DNA from: an uncultured Paenibacillaceae bacterium
GTDB taxonomy: Bacteria > Bacillota > Bacilli > Paenibacillales > K13
Assembly: GCA_913056365.1 (NCBI GenBank)
Contig: CAJXLT010000003.1
Span: 62,001 to 126,000 of the forward strand
Direction: 5' to 3'
DNA length: 64,000 nucleotides
The position numbers were made by a program, and so were the translations under genes. How positions within the stretch are numbered: the first letter of the stretch is position 1; every line of letters starts with the position of its first letter. The notes beneath the pieces are model-generated. The model saw only the letters and a program-made list of their open reading frames with translations, did not search any database and was not told the DNA's origin. Positions 46,516 to 54,238 of the stretch are shown one piece after another.

Positions 46516-47156
46516 CTACTCGGCGCATACTGGCAGTTTCCGACATACACGGCTACGGTCATCTGCTGAAGAAGCTGCTAGAGCATGCCGGCTATCGTCC
46601 TGGCGAGGATCGCCTCTACTTGCTCGGAGACTACGTGAACAAGGGACCGGATTCCGTAGGAACGCTCCGCTATGTAGAGACGCTTTGCAAGCAGGGGGCG
46701 ACTGCTCTGTTAGGCAACAACGAGCTTCAATGGATGCAGAGCCGAGAGCGGGAGATCGTACCTTGGCACAGCTTCCTGCACACATTGCCGCTCTGGGCAG
46801 AAGATGGCCCTTATATTTTCGTCCATGCCGGGGTGCGGCCAGGAGTGCCGATGAAGCAGCAGCAGCTTGAGGATCTGACAGACATCGACAGAGAGGTTGT
46901 TGTCCGCACCGTGATGCCAGATCGTACGATCGTGTTCGGACACAGCCCCACATTCCGGCTTGGTGCAGAACCCGGCTTCGTCTGGCAAGCACATGGGAAG
47001 CTAGGGATCGACACCGGCGCAGGTCATGGGCTGTGTCTATCGTTAGTAGACTTGAACGCAGGAATCGTGTATGCCAGTCATACGCATGAGGAAGCCGAGG
47101 TTCGTAAGTATGCTATTCCGTTGACCGAAGGGGGAAAGCGCTATGTTGGAAATTGA
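46512..47156 (+). CDS. Metallophosphoesterase (PPP-type serine/threonine phosphatase family)
   Basis: A 214-residue cytosolic phosphatase. Metal-binding motifs are in order: VSDIHGYG (DxHG), GDYVNKGPDS (GDxxxxG), GNNE (GNHE variant), FVHAGVRPG and FGHSP. Length and motifs fit the PrpE/ApaH-like small phosphatases, which split phosphoproteins or dinucleoside polyphosphates. The conserved histidine of GNHE is replaced by Asn, which may change activity. It is coupled by ATGA overlap to the transporter ATPase and overlaps the CYTH gene by 14 nt. Confidence 0.88.
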   Translation: MTTRRILAVSDIHGYGHLLKKLLEHAGYRPGEDRLYLLGDYVNKGPDSVGTLRYVETLCKQGATALLGNNELQWMQSREREIVPWHSFLHTLPLWAEDGPYIFVHAGVRPGVPMKQQQLEDLTDIDREVVVRTVMPDRTIVFGHSPTFRLGAEPGFVWQAHGKLGIDTGAGHGLCLSLVDLNAGIVYASHTHEEAEVRKYAIPLTEGGKRYVGN

Positions 47157-47634
47157 ACGTAAATTTGTGCTGAATGCTTATCCTGATCAACAGTTGGCGG
47201 ACGGGAGGCTGCACCTACTCTCGCGCCATCGGATTGAGCAAACATACCTAGCCGTAACAGAGAATCAGGAGCTTCGCGTGCGCAGATGGACCGATCTGAC
47301 GAACGGCGAACAAGCCTACACACATACCTTCAAGCAGCGAAACGGTCGGGTCCGCGAGGAAAGCGAGCATGAGATCACACAGCAATTGTACGAACAGCTG
47401 ATGAGGAATGTGCGGTTGCAGCCACTGATCAAGGTGCGTACACGCTGCCAGCTGCCAGAAGGATTGAGCATCGATATCGATCACTACGAGCACCTGTCAT
47501 TAGTAGTGGCAGAGATCGAATTTCCGAGCGTTGCAGAAGCGGACGCTTACCGCCCTGCGTTTTGGCTCGGTGAAGACGTAACCGGCAGCAAGCTGTACAG
47601 CAACAGAGAGCTGTGGAAGCAGTTGCAAGAATAG
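47143..47634 (+). CDS. CYTH domain protein (triphosphate tunnel metalloenzyme)
   Basis: A 163-residue CYTH protein starting MLEIERKF, the ExExK signature (Glu3, Glu5, Lys7) that holds the triphosphate and metal. RVRRWT, KQRNGRVREESE-like and IDIDHYEHL/VVAEIEF segments build the tunnel. The family includes tripolyphosphatases, thiamine-triphosphatases and class IV adenylate cyclases. AAGGGGG is 8 nt before ATG 47143. Last gene of the transporter operon; together with the phosphatase it points to polyphosphate or nucleotide chemistry linked to uptake. Confidence 0.9.
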   Translation: MLEIERKFVLNAYPDQQLADGRLHLLSRHRIEQTYLAVTENQELRVRRWTDLTNGEQAYTHTFKQRNGRVREESEHEITQQLYEQLMRNVRLQPLIKVRTRCQLPEGLSIDIDHYEHLSLVVAEIEFPSVAEADAYRPAFWLGEDVTGSKLYSNRELWKQLQE

Positions 47635-47702
47635 AGGCGGATGCGGTTGCTTGCTTCCGCGGGTCGGCGACGAGCGGGATCGGCTGGGGAGCAGGATCGG
47701 GG

Positions 47703-47893
47703 GATTTCCTGCAAATATGCAGGCTTGGAGTGTGCAGCAGAGGTGATTTCCCGAATTGCCTGCGATAGTGCATCTTTGGTTTCGGAAATTCGCCCGTTGA
47801 GGCGGTCTGTGCTTCAAAAGGATGTATATCCGCAGGTATTCGGCGCATCAGGGTCGATTTGGGAGGGAAAGCCTGCACGATCGCAGGAATTTC
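47703..47893 (+). repeat. Dispersed palindromic element, copy 4
   Basis: Modules: TTTCCTGCAAATATGCAGG (47705), GCCTGCGATAGTGCATCTTT (47758), AGGATGTATATCCGCAGG (47819) and AAGCCTGCACGATCGCAGG (47869). The first and last, and the two middle ones, are inverted pairs. It lies 69 bp after the CYTH gene. The following 165 bp (47894-48058) shows nothing I recognise. Confidence 0.85.
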
Positions 47894-48058
47894 CATGCAG
47901 GTGTGAATGCTACCCCTAAGTCTAGACTCGCGTCATTTGATATTCACATCATCCATGACTATTCAACATCCAATTACTTCATGTAGACCTAGTACCGCTC
48001 CTCACTCATGTCCGATACACTTGCATAGTTACCTCGCATAGTCCTGCTAGAGTACGTG

Positions 48059-48106
48059 AACACCTTGATCCACATGCGCTTCATGTGTGGATCAAGGTGT
48101 TTGTTT
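48059..48106 (+). terminator. Strong terminator left of the CRISPR array
   Basis: AACACCTTGATCCACAT pairs with ATGTGTGGATCAAGGTGTT (one small bulge), followed by TGTTTTAT. It would end a rightward transcript from the CYTH operon. The 140 bp from there to the first repeat has no recognisable feature. Confidence 0.75.
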
Positions 48107-48245
48107 TATGTAAGAGGTAGGGTGTATGGGGCAACGGATTAGTGTGCAAAAAAGTCACTGTTGTTTCGTATAAAAAACAGTTCGTTTTTCAGGTAAATAC
48201 GCAATGAACACGCTTCAGGATTCGGTCAGTATTACTATGACCAGT

Positions 48246-48742
48246 GTTTTAATTCACGCACTCACGTAGAGTGCGACTTCTGTTCCTCCGCCTGCTCCTC
48301 TGCCCACTTATCATTTCAGTCCGCGCACTCACACAGAGTGCGACAAACGCTCCCAAATTGGCATGCAAAAGACGATGTGATTTCAATCCACGCACTCACG
48401 CAGAGTGCGACGGGGATGATGGCGGCAGTGGGTGTGATGCATGCGAATTTCAATCCACGCACTCACGTAGAGTGCGACTCGGGGTCCACGGTTTATATCG
48501 TAGGAGCGGCATTATTTCAATCCACGCACTCACGTAGAGTGCGACGAAATAGCGCGGCATATCGTGAAATACAACAGAATTTCAATCCACGCACTCACGT
48601 AGAGTGCGACCACTACGCCCGTCTTTATCCCTGCCCAAGCGGCAATTTCAATCCACGCACTCACGTAGAGTGCGACCGAGGATGCCGGTCAAAAGCCTTT
48701 TTGGGCGTATATTTCAATCCACGCACTCACGTAGAGTGCGAC
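48246..48742 (-). CRISPR. CRISPR array, eight repeats, type I-C-like, without cas genes
   Basis: Eight 32-nt repeats start at 48246, 48313, 48380, 48447, 48514, 48579, 48645 and 48711. On the plus strand they run from ATTTCAATCCACGCAC to GTAGAGTGCGAC, with an internal GCACTC/GAGTGC stem. The seven spacers are 35, 35, 35, 35, 33, 34 and 34 nt. The complement ends in GTGGATTGAAAT, the known 3' end of type I-C repeats, so the array should be transcribed leftward from a leader at its right. Repeats 1-3 carry 3, 4 and 1 mismatches, while 4-8 are identical, which marks the left end as the old, leader-distal end. No cas gene lies in the window. Confidence 0.95.
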
Positions 48743-48948
48743 AGCGAATATTACTTAATATTTTACAATAGTGTTCGAGAAAATCCAATATTCATATGCT
48801 TTTCAAGGAAATTTGATCGTATTGATTTGTTCGGTGTAGGATTTTTATGGAACGTTTCCAGTTTATATGTAATATCGTGGTGCGAACCTCCTAGGGATTT
48901 TATGTTCACTTAGGGTTCGCACCTAGTTCTATATGATAGGAAATGGAA
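48743..48948 (-). promoter_or_regulatory. CRISPR leader
   Basis: AT-rich sequence without a gene, next to the least mutated repeat. It contains a 10-bp perfect inverted repeat, GGTGCGAACC (48879-48888) and GGTTCGCACC (48914-48923), around a 25-nt loop. From memory, such a GTGCGAA palindrome is common in leaders next to type I-C arrays. An apparently intact leader suggests the array could still be transcribed, or even extended if Cas1-Cas2 are supplied from elsewhere. Confidence 0.7.
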
Positions 48949-48950
48949 AT

Positions 48951-49135
48951 TTGCTGCAAATATGCAGGCTTGAAGCATGCCGAAGGCGAGTTTTCCGAAT
49001 TGCCTGCGAATGTGCATCTTTGCTTATGGAAAATCGCCCGTTGAGGGGATTCGTGCTTCAAAAGGATGTATAATCGCAGGTATTTGCCACTTCAGGGCCA
49101 GTTTGAGCGGGAAAGCCTGCATGATCGCAGGAATC
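48951..49135 (+). repeat. Dispersed palindromic element, copy 5
   Basis: Modules: TTGCTGCAAATATGCAGG (48951), TGCCTGCGAATGTGCATCTT (49001), AGGATGTATAATCGCAGG (49063) and AAGCCTGCATGATCGCAGG (49113). It begins directly after the CRISPR leader, where the cas operon would be expected, and ends about 100 bp before the end of the peroxidase gene. The intervening 49136-49232 is GC-rich and featureless. Confidence 0.85.
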
Positions 49136-49232
49136 TTCGTGTCTGCGTGCCTGCCGCCCCCTCCAGCGCCGCCCCGGCGCTCGCCTCGCACTAGCGCCCA
49201 CCCCGCACCGTCGCGCCCAACCCAACTGCCGC

Positions 49233-49784
49233 TTACACGGCAAGTTGTTCTTCGATGCTGCGGGCAAGCTCGTCCATGTCGTCAGTCGGTTCGAAGCGCT
49301 TGACGACGTGGCCGTTGCGGTCGATCAGGAACTTGGTGAAGTTCCACTTGATCGTGTCGCCGACGAGCCATTCCGGGTTCTTGTCGGTTATCATCATCTT
49401 GAGCAGCTTCTCATTGACGTTGGCATCGTCGAAGCCTCTGAACGGCGCCGCCTTCCTAAGATGATCGAACAATGGATGCGCACCGGAGCCGTTGACTTCT
49501 ATCTTCGATAGGATGGGGAACTTCACGCCATAGTTGAGCTGACAAAAGGCTTGCGCTTCCTCATTCGTGCCTGGCTCTTGTTCGCCGAATTGGTTGCAGG
49601 GGAAGCCGAGGAACTCAATGCCGGACTCGTGATATTGTTCGTACAGGCGCTGCAGATCGCTAAATTGCGGTGTGAACGCACATTTGCTAGCGGTGTTCAT
49701 GATCAGAACGGGCTTGCCCTCGTATTCGTATAGCGGCATTCGCGTCCCATTGGATTTGCGAACGTTGAAGTCGTAGATGCTCAT
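49233..49784 (-). CDS. Glutathione peroxidase family (thiol peroxidase)
   Basis: A 183-residue peroxidase. The catalytic cysteine lies in NTASKCAFTPQF, the glutamine in FLGFPCNQFGEQEPG and the tryptophan-asparagine in IKWNFTKFLID. FPCNQF also carries the family's usual second cysteine. Bacterial members usually use thioredoxin to reduce hydroperoxides. ATG 49784 is 9 nt after AAAGGAG; the upstream in-frame ATG is less well placed. A monocistronic gene divergent from the dioxygenase gene. It borders the CRISPR region. Confidence 0.93.
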   Translation of the reverse strand: MSIYDFNVRKSNGTRMPLYEYEGKPVLIMNTASKCAFTPQFSDLQRLYEQYHESGIEFLGFPCNQFGEQEPGTNEEAQAFCQLNYGVKFPILSKIEVNGSGAHPLFDHLRKAAPFRGFDDANVNEKLLKMMITDKNPEWLVGDTIKWNFTKFLIDRNGHVVKRFEPTDDMDELARSIEEQLAV

Positions 49785-49936
49785 CGTTTCTCTCTCCTTT
49801 TCAGACAATTTGTCTTGCATCTAGTATAGAGAGGAATGGGGGAAAGGTAAAGCCAGCACCATGAACTTTAATTTCTTGGGTAAACGCTATAGTTCCTACA
49901 ATGAAAGCGGTCAGATAAGTATGCTACCATATGAAA

Positions 49937-49951
49937 ATGTAATCGCTTACA
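49937..49951 (+). promoter_or_regulatory. Catabolite-responsive element (cre) before the dioxygenase gene
   Basis: ATGTAATCGCTTACA fits the published cre consensus WTGNAANCGNWNNCW at every position and is nearly palindromic. It lies 56 bp before the dioxygenase start, suggesting CcpA control by carbon source. Confidence 0.6.
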
Positions 49952-50006
49952 GACGATGAATCTAGTTTAGAGATTCCGCATTTCATTCGCATCAGGAGGG
50001 ATGGGT

Positions 50007-50894
50007 ATGGCTTACAATGTGCTCACGGAGGAACAGGTACAGCAGTTCATGGAACGCGGTTGGGTCAAGCTGGAGCAGGCTTTCGCAGAAGAGGATGCGT
50101 TGGCAGCGCAGGATTATGTATGGCGTCAGCTCGGTTTGCGGGGGATTAAGAAGGAAGATCCGTCTACATGGACGGAACCGATTGTACATATTCGAGAGAA
50201 CTATGCTTCTGAGGAGTTTAATCGCTGCAACACGGAGCGCTTCGTAGGAGCAATCGAGGATTTGATCGGCGAAGGTCGTTATGCGTTGAAGGGCAAAATT
50301 GTGATGTGGGGCTGGTGGCCGGTTAATTTCTTCGAGGGCGGTGACGCTCCGTGGGACGTTCCTGCTAAGGGCTGGCACTATGACGGCCAACAATTCCATC
50401 ATTTCATTAATAGTCCGGATCAAGGTTTACTGTGTATCCCGCTATTCTCGGAGATTCGCCCTCAAGGCGGAGGGACTTTATTAGCTGAAGGGACCCATCA
50501 TATTGTAGCCAAAGTGTTGCAGGAACACCCGGAAGGTCTGTCTCATCCAGAAGCGCTTAAGAAATCTGCTCAAGCACATCCGTGGCTGGCAGAGCTGACT
50601 GGAGCGGCACCACCTTCTGGAGAGGATCGCATTATGAAATTCATGCATGAAGCTTACCAAGACCCGGCAGGCTTCGAGCTGCGCGTCATAGAGACAACGG
50701 GCAAGCCGGGTGATGTGATGCTGTGCCATCCGTTCGTGTACCATTCTCGATCTTACAATACTTTGCGCATTCCGCGCTTTATGTGCAATCGGACCACACC
50801 ATTGAAGGAGCCTATGAATCTGAATCGTACGAGTGAAGAGGACTACTCGCCGTTAGAGTGCAGTATCCGGCAATCTCTCGCTCGGTATGCGTAA
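50007..50894 (+). CDS. Phytanoyl-CoA dioxygenase (PhyH) family protein
   Basis: A 295-residue Fe(II)/2-oxoglutarate-dependent oxygenase. The iron ligands are in GWHYDGQQ (HxD) and the distal histidine in MLCHPFVYHSRSYN. ATG 50007 is 6 nt after AGGAGGG (49994-50000); the ATG at 50001 directly touches that site and is less likely. PhyH members in Firmicutes hydroxylate varied small molecules, so the substrate is not predictable. A cre site upstream suggests catabolite control. Confidence 0.88.
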   Translation: MAYNVLTEEQVQQFMERGWVKLEQAFAEEDALAAQDYVWRQLGLRGIKKEDPSTWTEPIVHIRENYASEEFNRCNTERFVGAIEDLIGEGRYALKGKIVMWGWWPVNFFEGGDAPWDVPAKGWHYDGQQFHHFINSPDQGLLCIPLFSEIRPQGGGTLLAEGTHHIVAKVLQEHPEGLSHPEALKKSAQAHPWLAELTGAAPPSGEDRIMKFMHEAYQDPAGFELRVIETTGKPGDVMLCHPFVYHSRSYNTLRIPRFMCNRTTPLKEPMNLNRTSEEDYSPLECSIRQSLARYA

Positions 50895-51116
50895 CAGTAA
50901 CTATGAAAAGATAGACGAAATGAGCGGCAGTTGCGGTGTGCTGTGAATGATGACTTGGACACACATCCGTTGTGCAATCTGCGAACCGATCCCTGGCTCT
51001 TGCGAGTTAGGGATTGTCTGCGTGCTGGGGCAGTGATAGACCGGTTGCAAACTATGTTACAATGGAGCCGATGCAGGACGTGGAATGGATTTTGTAAACG
51101 CAAGGGAGTTGTGCAC

Positions 51117-51659
51117 ATGAGTAAAATATGGATTGTCCTTCTCGGTATCGGCTTGCTGACTGCTTGCGGCGGTTCATCCTTCGAACCGGGTGTGTATAGT
51201 ATGGAGGACATGTGTGTCGTTCAGGTAGAGACTGAGGAACAAATCTGCTACGGCATGACTCAATCGGAGATTGACGCTGTACTTGGCGAAGGGACGGAAG
51301 GCTCGTTAGGCTGGATGGAGTACGATGGCGGAGCGACGATTGCTTATCGGGATGGTGTGGCAGCTGGGCTCATGCTTGATCGTTCGTCGGCAGACAAGTA
51401 CCGAACGGCGCGAGGAGCAGAGGTCGGGATGAGCAAGCAGGAGATTAAGCTTCTGTACGGGGATAATCCAGCAAGCGAGCACGCGGATAACAATCTCGAT
51501 TATTACTATGACAGCGAGGAAGATCAGGCTCTGGAGCAGCTGCCGCGCAAATCGCAGGAAGAGATGATGGATATCTATGTGTTCTCGTTTTTGCAATTAG
51601 GTGATGGTGCTGACCGGATTATGCTGTTGGATGCGCGAATGGCGATGTATTTCGAATAA
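51117..51659 (+). CDS. Lipoprotein of unknown function
   Basis: A 180-residue lipoprotein with signal MSKIWIVLLGIGLLTAC and a domain containing ICYGMTQSEIDAVLGEG and EVGMSKQEIKLLYGDNPAS. This is a repeated motif like the SmpA/BamE-type G-M-T/S-xx-E-V pattern, though that is only a resemblance. AGGGAG is 8 nt before ATG 51117. TTACAAT near 51057 may be its -10. A terminator follows. The 222-bp gap upstream holds nothing else recognised. Confidence 0.75.
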   Translation: MSKIWIVLLGIGLLTACGGSSFEPGVYSMEDMCVVQVETEEQICYGMTQSEIDAVLGEGTEGSLGWMEYDGGATIAYRDGVAAGLMLDRSSADKYRTARGAEVGMSKQEIKLLYGDNPASEHADNNLDYYYDSEEDQALEQLPRKSQEEMMDIYVFSFLQLGDGADRIMLLDARMAMYFE

Positions 51660-51665
51660 GTTTAG

Positions 51666-51708
51666 AGGCTCCCACTTATGGTGAATAACTATGTGTGGGA
51701 GCCTTTTC
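51666..51708 (+). terminator. Terminator after the lipoprotein gene
   Basis: AGGCTCCCAC (51666-51675) pairs perfectly with GTGGGAGCCT (51695-51704), followed by TTTCC. Confidence 0.8.
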
Positions 51709-51837
51709 CTTGTAGCGTTACAAGCAGCGCACAGCAGTCTAATCCGCATTGACAGCTAAGGCAGGTGTATGTGACAATAAAAGCACTCATATTATGAACA
51801 TTGTTCCATATAATGAACAAACGCGGGAGGGAGTATC

Positions 51838-54009
51838 TTGAATAAATATGTACAAGCCGCACAATTGCAAGTAGATGCAGCACTCTATCAGTTCGTGCAA
51901 GCAGAAGTGTTGCCGGGCAGCGGTGTAGATGGAGAGCAGTTTTGGACAGATTTCGCCGCATTGGTGAAGGATCTGGCCCCACGCAACAAGCAGCTGCTGG
52001 CGAAGCGGGACGAGCTGCAGCAGACGATACATGATTGGCATAAGCAGCATTCCGATGCGGATGCGCAGCTATACAAAGCATTCTTGCGGGAAATTGGCTA
52101 CTTGGAGCAGGAAGCGGAAGATTTCACGATCACGACGGATCAGGTAGACAGTGAAATTACGGAGCAAGCCGGACCGCAGCTAGTCGTGCCGGTGAACAAT
52201 GCACGCTATGCGCTCAATGCTGCTAATGCACGCTGGGGCAGCTTGTATGACGCGCTATACGGCACGGATGCGATTACGGAGGCGGACGGGGCAGAGCTAA
52301 CGTCCGCCTACAATGCGAAGCGCGGCGCGAAGGTGATTGCCTTCGCCCGTCAATTCCTAGACCAGTCGGCTCCACTGACTGCAGGCTCCCATGCTCATGC
52401 GGTACAATATACAGTCCAAGACGGCAAGCTTGCTGTGAAGCTGGCGAACGGCTCTGTCGTAGGACTGTCTGACACTTCGAAGTTCGCGGGGTACCAGGGC
52501 GAGCCGGATGCGCCGAGCGCGCTGCTGCTGCGCAACAACGGTCTTCTTATAGAGGTGCAGTTCGACAGGCAGCATCCGATCGGCAAGGTGGACGCCGCAG
52601 GGGTGAAGGATCTGCTCATGGAGGCGGCACTGACGACGATTATCGACTGCGAGGATTCCGTAGCGGCTGTAGATGCCGAAGACAAGGTTCTCGTCTACCG
52701 CAATTGGCTCGGCTTGATGAAGGGCGATCTTGCCGCTACCTTCCGCAAGGGCAACACGGAGATGACACGCACGCTTCAACCGGACCGCTCCTATACGGAC
52801 GCTTCTGGCAAGGATTTCAGCTTACCCGGTCGTTCATTGCTGTTCGTGCGGAATGTCGGTCATCTGATGACGACGGACGCGATTCTGGACAGTGAAGGGC
52901 AGGAAATTCCGGAAGGCATTATGGATGCCGTCATTACGAGTCTGATCGCCAAGCATGATCTGCTGAATAACGGCAGCTTCCGCAATTCGAGGGAAGGCTC
53001 TATCTATATCGTGAAGCCGAAGATGCATGGCTCTGAGGAAACAGCCTTCGCCAACACTTTGTTCGATCGGGTGGAGGATATGCTTGGACTAAACCGACAC
53101 ACGTTGAAAATTGGGGTTATGGACGAGGAGCGCCGCACGTCGTTGAATCTGAAGGCGTGTATCGAGCAGGTGAAGGAGCGTGTTGTGTTCATCAATACCG
53201 GCTTCTTGGATCGAACGGGTGATGAGATGCATACATCATTGGAAGCGGGTCCGATGATTCGCAAGCATGAGATGAAGAACTCGACTTGGCTGCAAGCCTA
53301 TGAGCAGTCGAATGTCAGCATCGGTCTGTCGGTCGGACTTCAGGGGCGTGCACAGATCGGCAAGGGAATGTGGGCGATGCCGGACTTGATGAACGAGATG
53401 CTGAAGCAGAAGATCGGTCAGCTGAAGGCCGGCTGCAATACTGCCTGGGTGCCGTCTCCTACGGCTGCTGTACTGCATGCGCTGCACTATCATCAGACGA
53501 ATGTGAAGCAAGTGCAGGATGAGCTGAAGAAGCAGCCGCGGAATTTCACGGACGCCATCTTAGCGATTCCTGTCGAGGTCAATCCGCACTGGTCGGCAGA
53601 TGAGATTCAGCAGGAGCTGGATAACAATGCGCAGGGCATTCTGGGCTATGTGGTGCGTTGGATCGATCAGGGAATCGGCTGCTCGAAGGTGCCGGACATT
53701 AACGATGTCGGGCTGATGGAGGACCGTGCCACGCTGCGCATATCGAGTCAGCATATGGCGAACTGGCTGCATCATGGTATCTGTACCGAAGAGCAGGTTA
53801 TGGCAACGATGAAGCGTATGGCGAAGGTCGTCGATGAACAAAATGCCGCAGATCCTGCCTATACGCCGATGGCCGCAGACTATGACGGTTCGGTAGCATT
53901 CCAGGCGGCCTGCGAGCTGGTTCTGCAAGGATACGAACAGCCGAACGGCTATACAGAGCCGATTCTGCACCGCAGACGCAAGGAGAAGAAGCGTATATCC
54001 GAACAATGA
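51838..54009 (+). CDS. glcB: Malate synthase G
   Basis: A 723-residue enzyme condensing glyoxylate with acetyl-CoA to malate in the glyoxylate route; the length fits isoform G. Family segments are [15 protein letters not shown] (acid residues), [20 protein letters not shown]-type substrate loop, [28 protein letters not shown] and [17 protein letters not shown] 51838 is supported by GGGAGGGAG just upstream. TTATGAACA and TAATGAACA repeats about 45 and 25 bp before the start may be regulatory. It stands alone, without isocitrate lyase nearby. Confidence 0.96.
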   Translation: MNKYVQAAQLQVDAALYQFVQAEVLPGSGVDGEQFWTDFAALVKDLAPRNKQLLAKRDELQQTIHDWHKQHSDADAQLYKAFLREIGYLEQEAEDFTITTDQVDSEITEQAGPQLVVPVNNARYALNAANARWGSLYDALYGTDAITEADGAELTSAYNAKRGAKVIAFARQFLDQSAPLTAGSHAHAVQYTVQDGKLAVKLANGSVVGLSDTSKFAGYQGEPDAPSALLLRNNGLLIEVQFDRQHPIGKVDAAGVKDLLMEAALTTIIDCEDSVAAVDAEDKVLVYRNWLGLMKGDLAATFRKGNTEMTRTLQPDRSYTDASGKDFSLPGRSLLFVRNVGHLMTTDAILDSEGQEIPEGIMDAVITSLIAKHDLLNNGSFRNSREGSIYIVKPKMHGSEETAFANTLFDRVEDMLGLNRHTLKIGVMDEERRTSLNLKACIEQVKERVVFINTGFLDRTGDEMHTSLEAGPMIRKHEMKNSTWLQAYEQSNVSIGLSVGLQGRAQIGKGMWAMPDLMNEMLKQKIGQLKAGCNTAWVPSPTAAVLHALHYHQTNVKQVQDELKKQPRNFTDAILAIPVEVNPHWSADEIQQELDNNAQGILGYVVRWIDQGIGCSKVPDINDVGLMEDRATLRISSQHMANWLHHGICTEEQVMATMKRMAKVVDEQNAADPAYTPMAADYDGSVAFQAACELVLQGYEQPNGYTEPILHRRRKEKKRISEQ

Positions 54010-54112
54010 TGAGGCAGAGAGATTCGTAAATTGCTAGATAGGCGTATGCCCCCGAATGGGTCTGGAATGGAATGGCTCGCTCGTATGCACGCATGAACAG
54101 AATAATAACGAA

Positions 54113-54147
54113 CAGGCTGTCTTCCTGTCTATTCATGATGGGGAGAC
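54113..54147 (+). terminator. Terminator after malate synthase
   Basis: AGGCTGTCTTCC pairs with GGGGAGACAGCCT (one mismatch), followed by TTATTT. It lies between malate synthase and the sensor kinase gene. Confidence 0.75.
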
Positions 54148-54238
54148 AGCCTTTATTTGTCCTACAACATGTACGGCACATTGTGGTAAAATTGGGGCAG
54201 GAAGTCAAGTAGATAGAAGGGAAGGGGGATATATTCTG

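Noticed and set aside
47641-47919. Frame with KDVYPQVF text, echoed at 34367-34651 (-) and 23592-23858 (-)
   Set aside because: The similarity follows the dispersed palindromic element, which is intergenic and diverges without regard to codon position in other copies; read as a shadow, not a protein family.
48271-48913. Open frames of 88 and 191 codons across the CRISPR array with repeating NPRTHVECD text
   Set aside because: The repeat unit is the translated CRISPR repeat; there is no ribosome site and no coding logic beyond the array.
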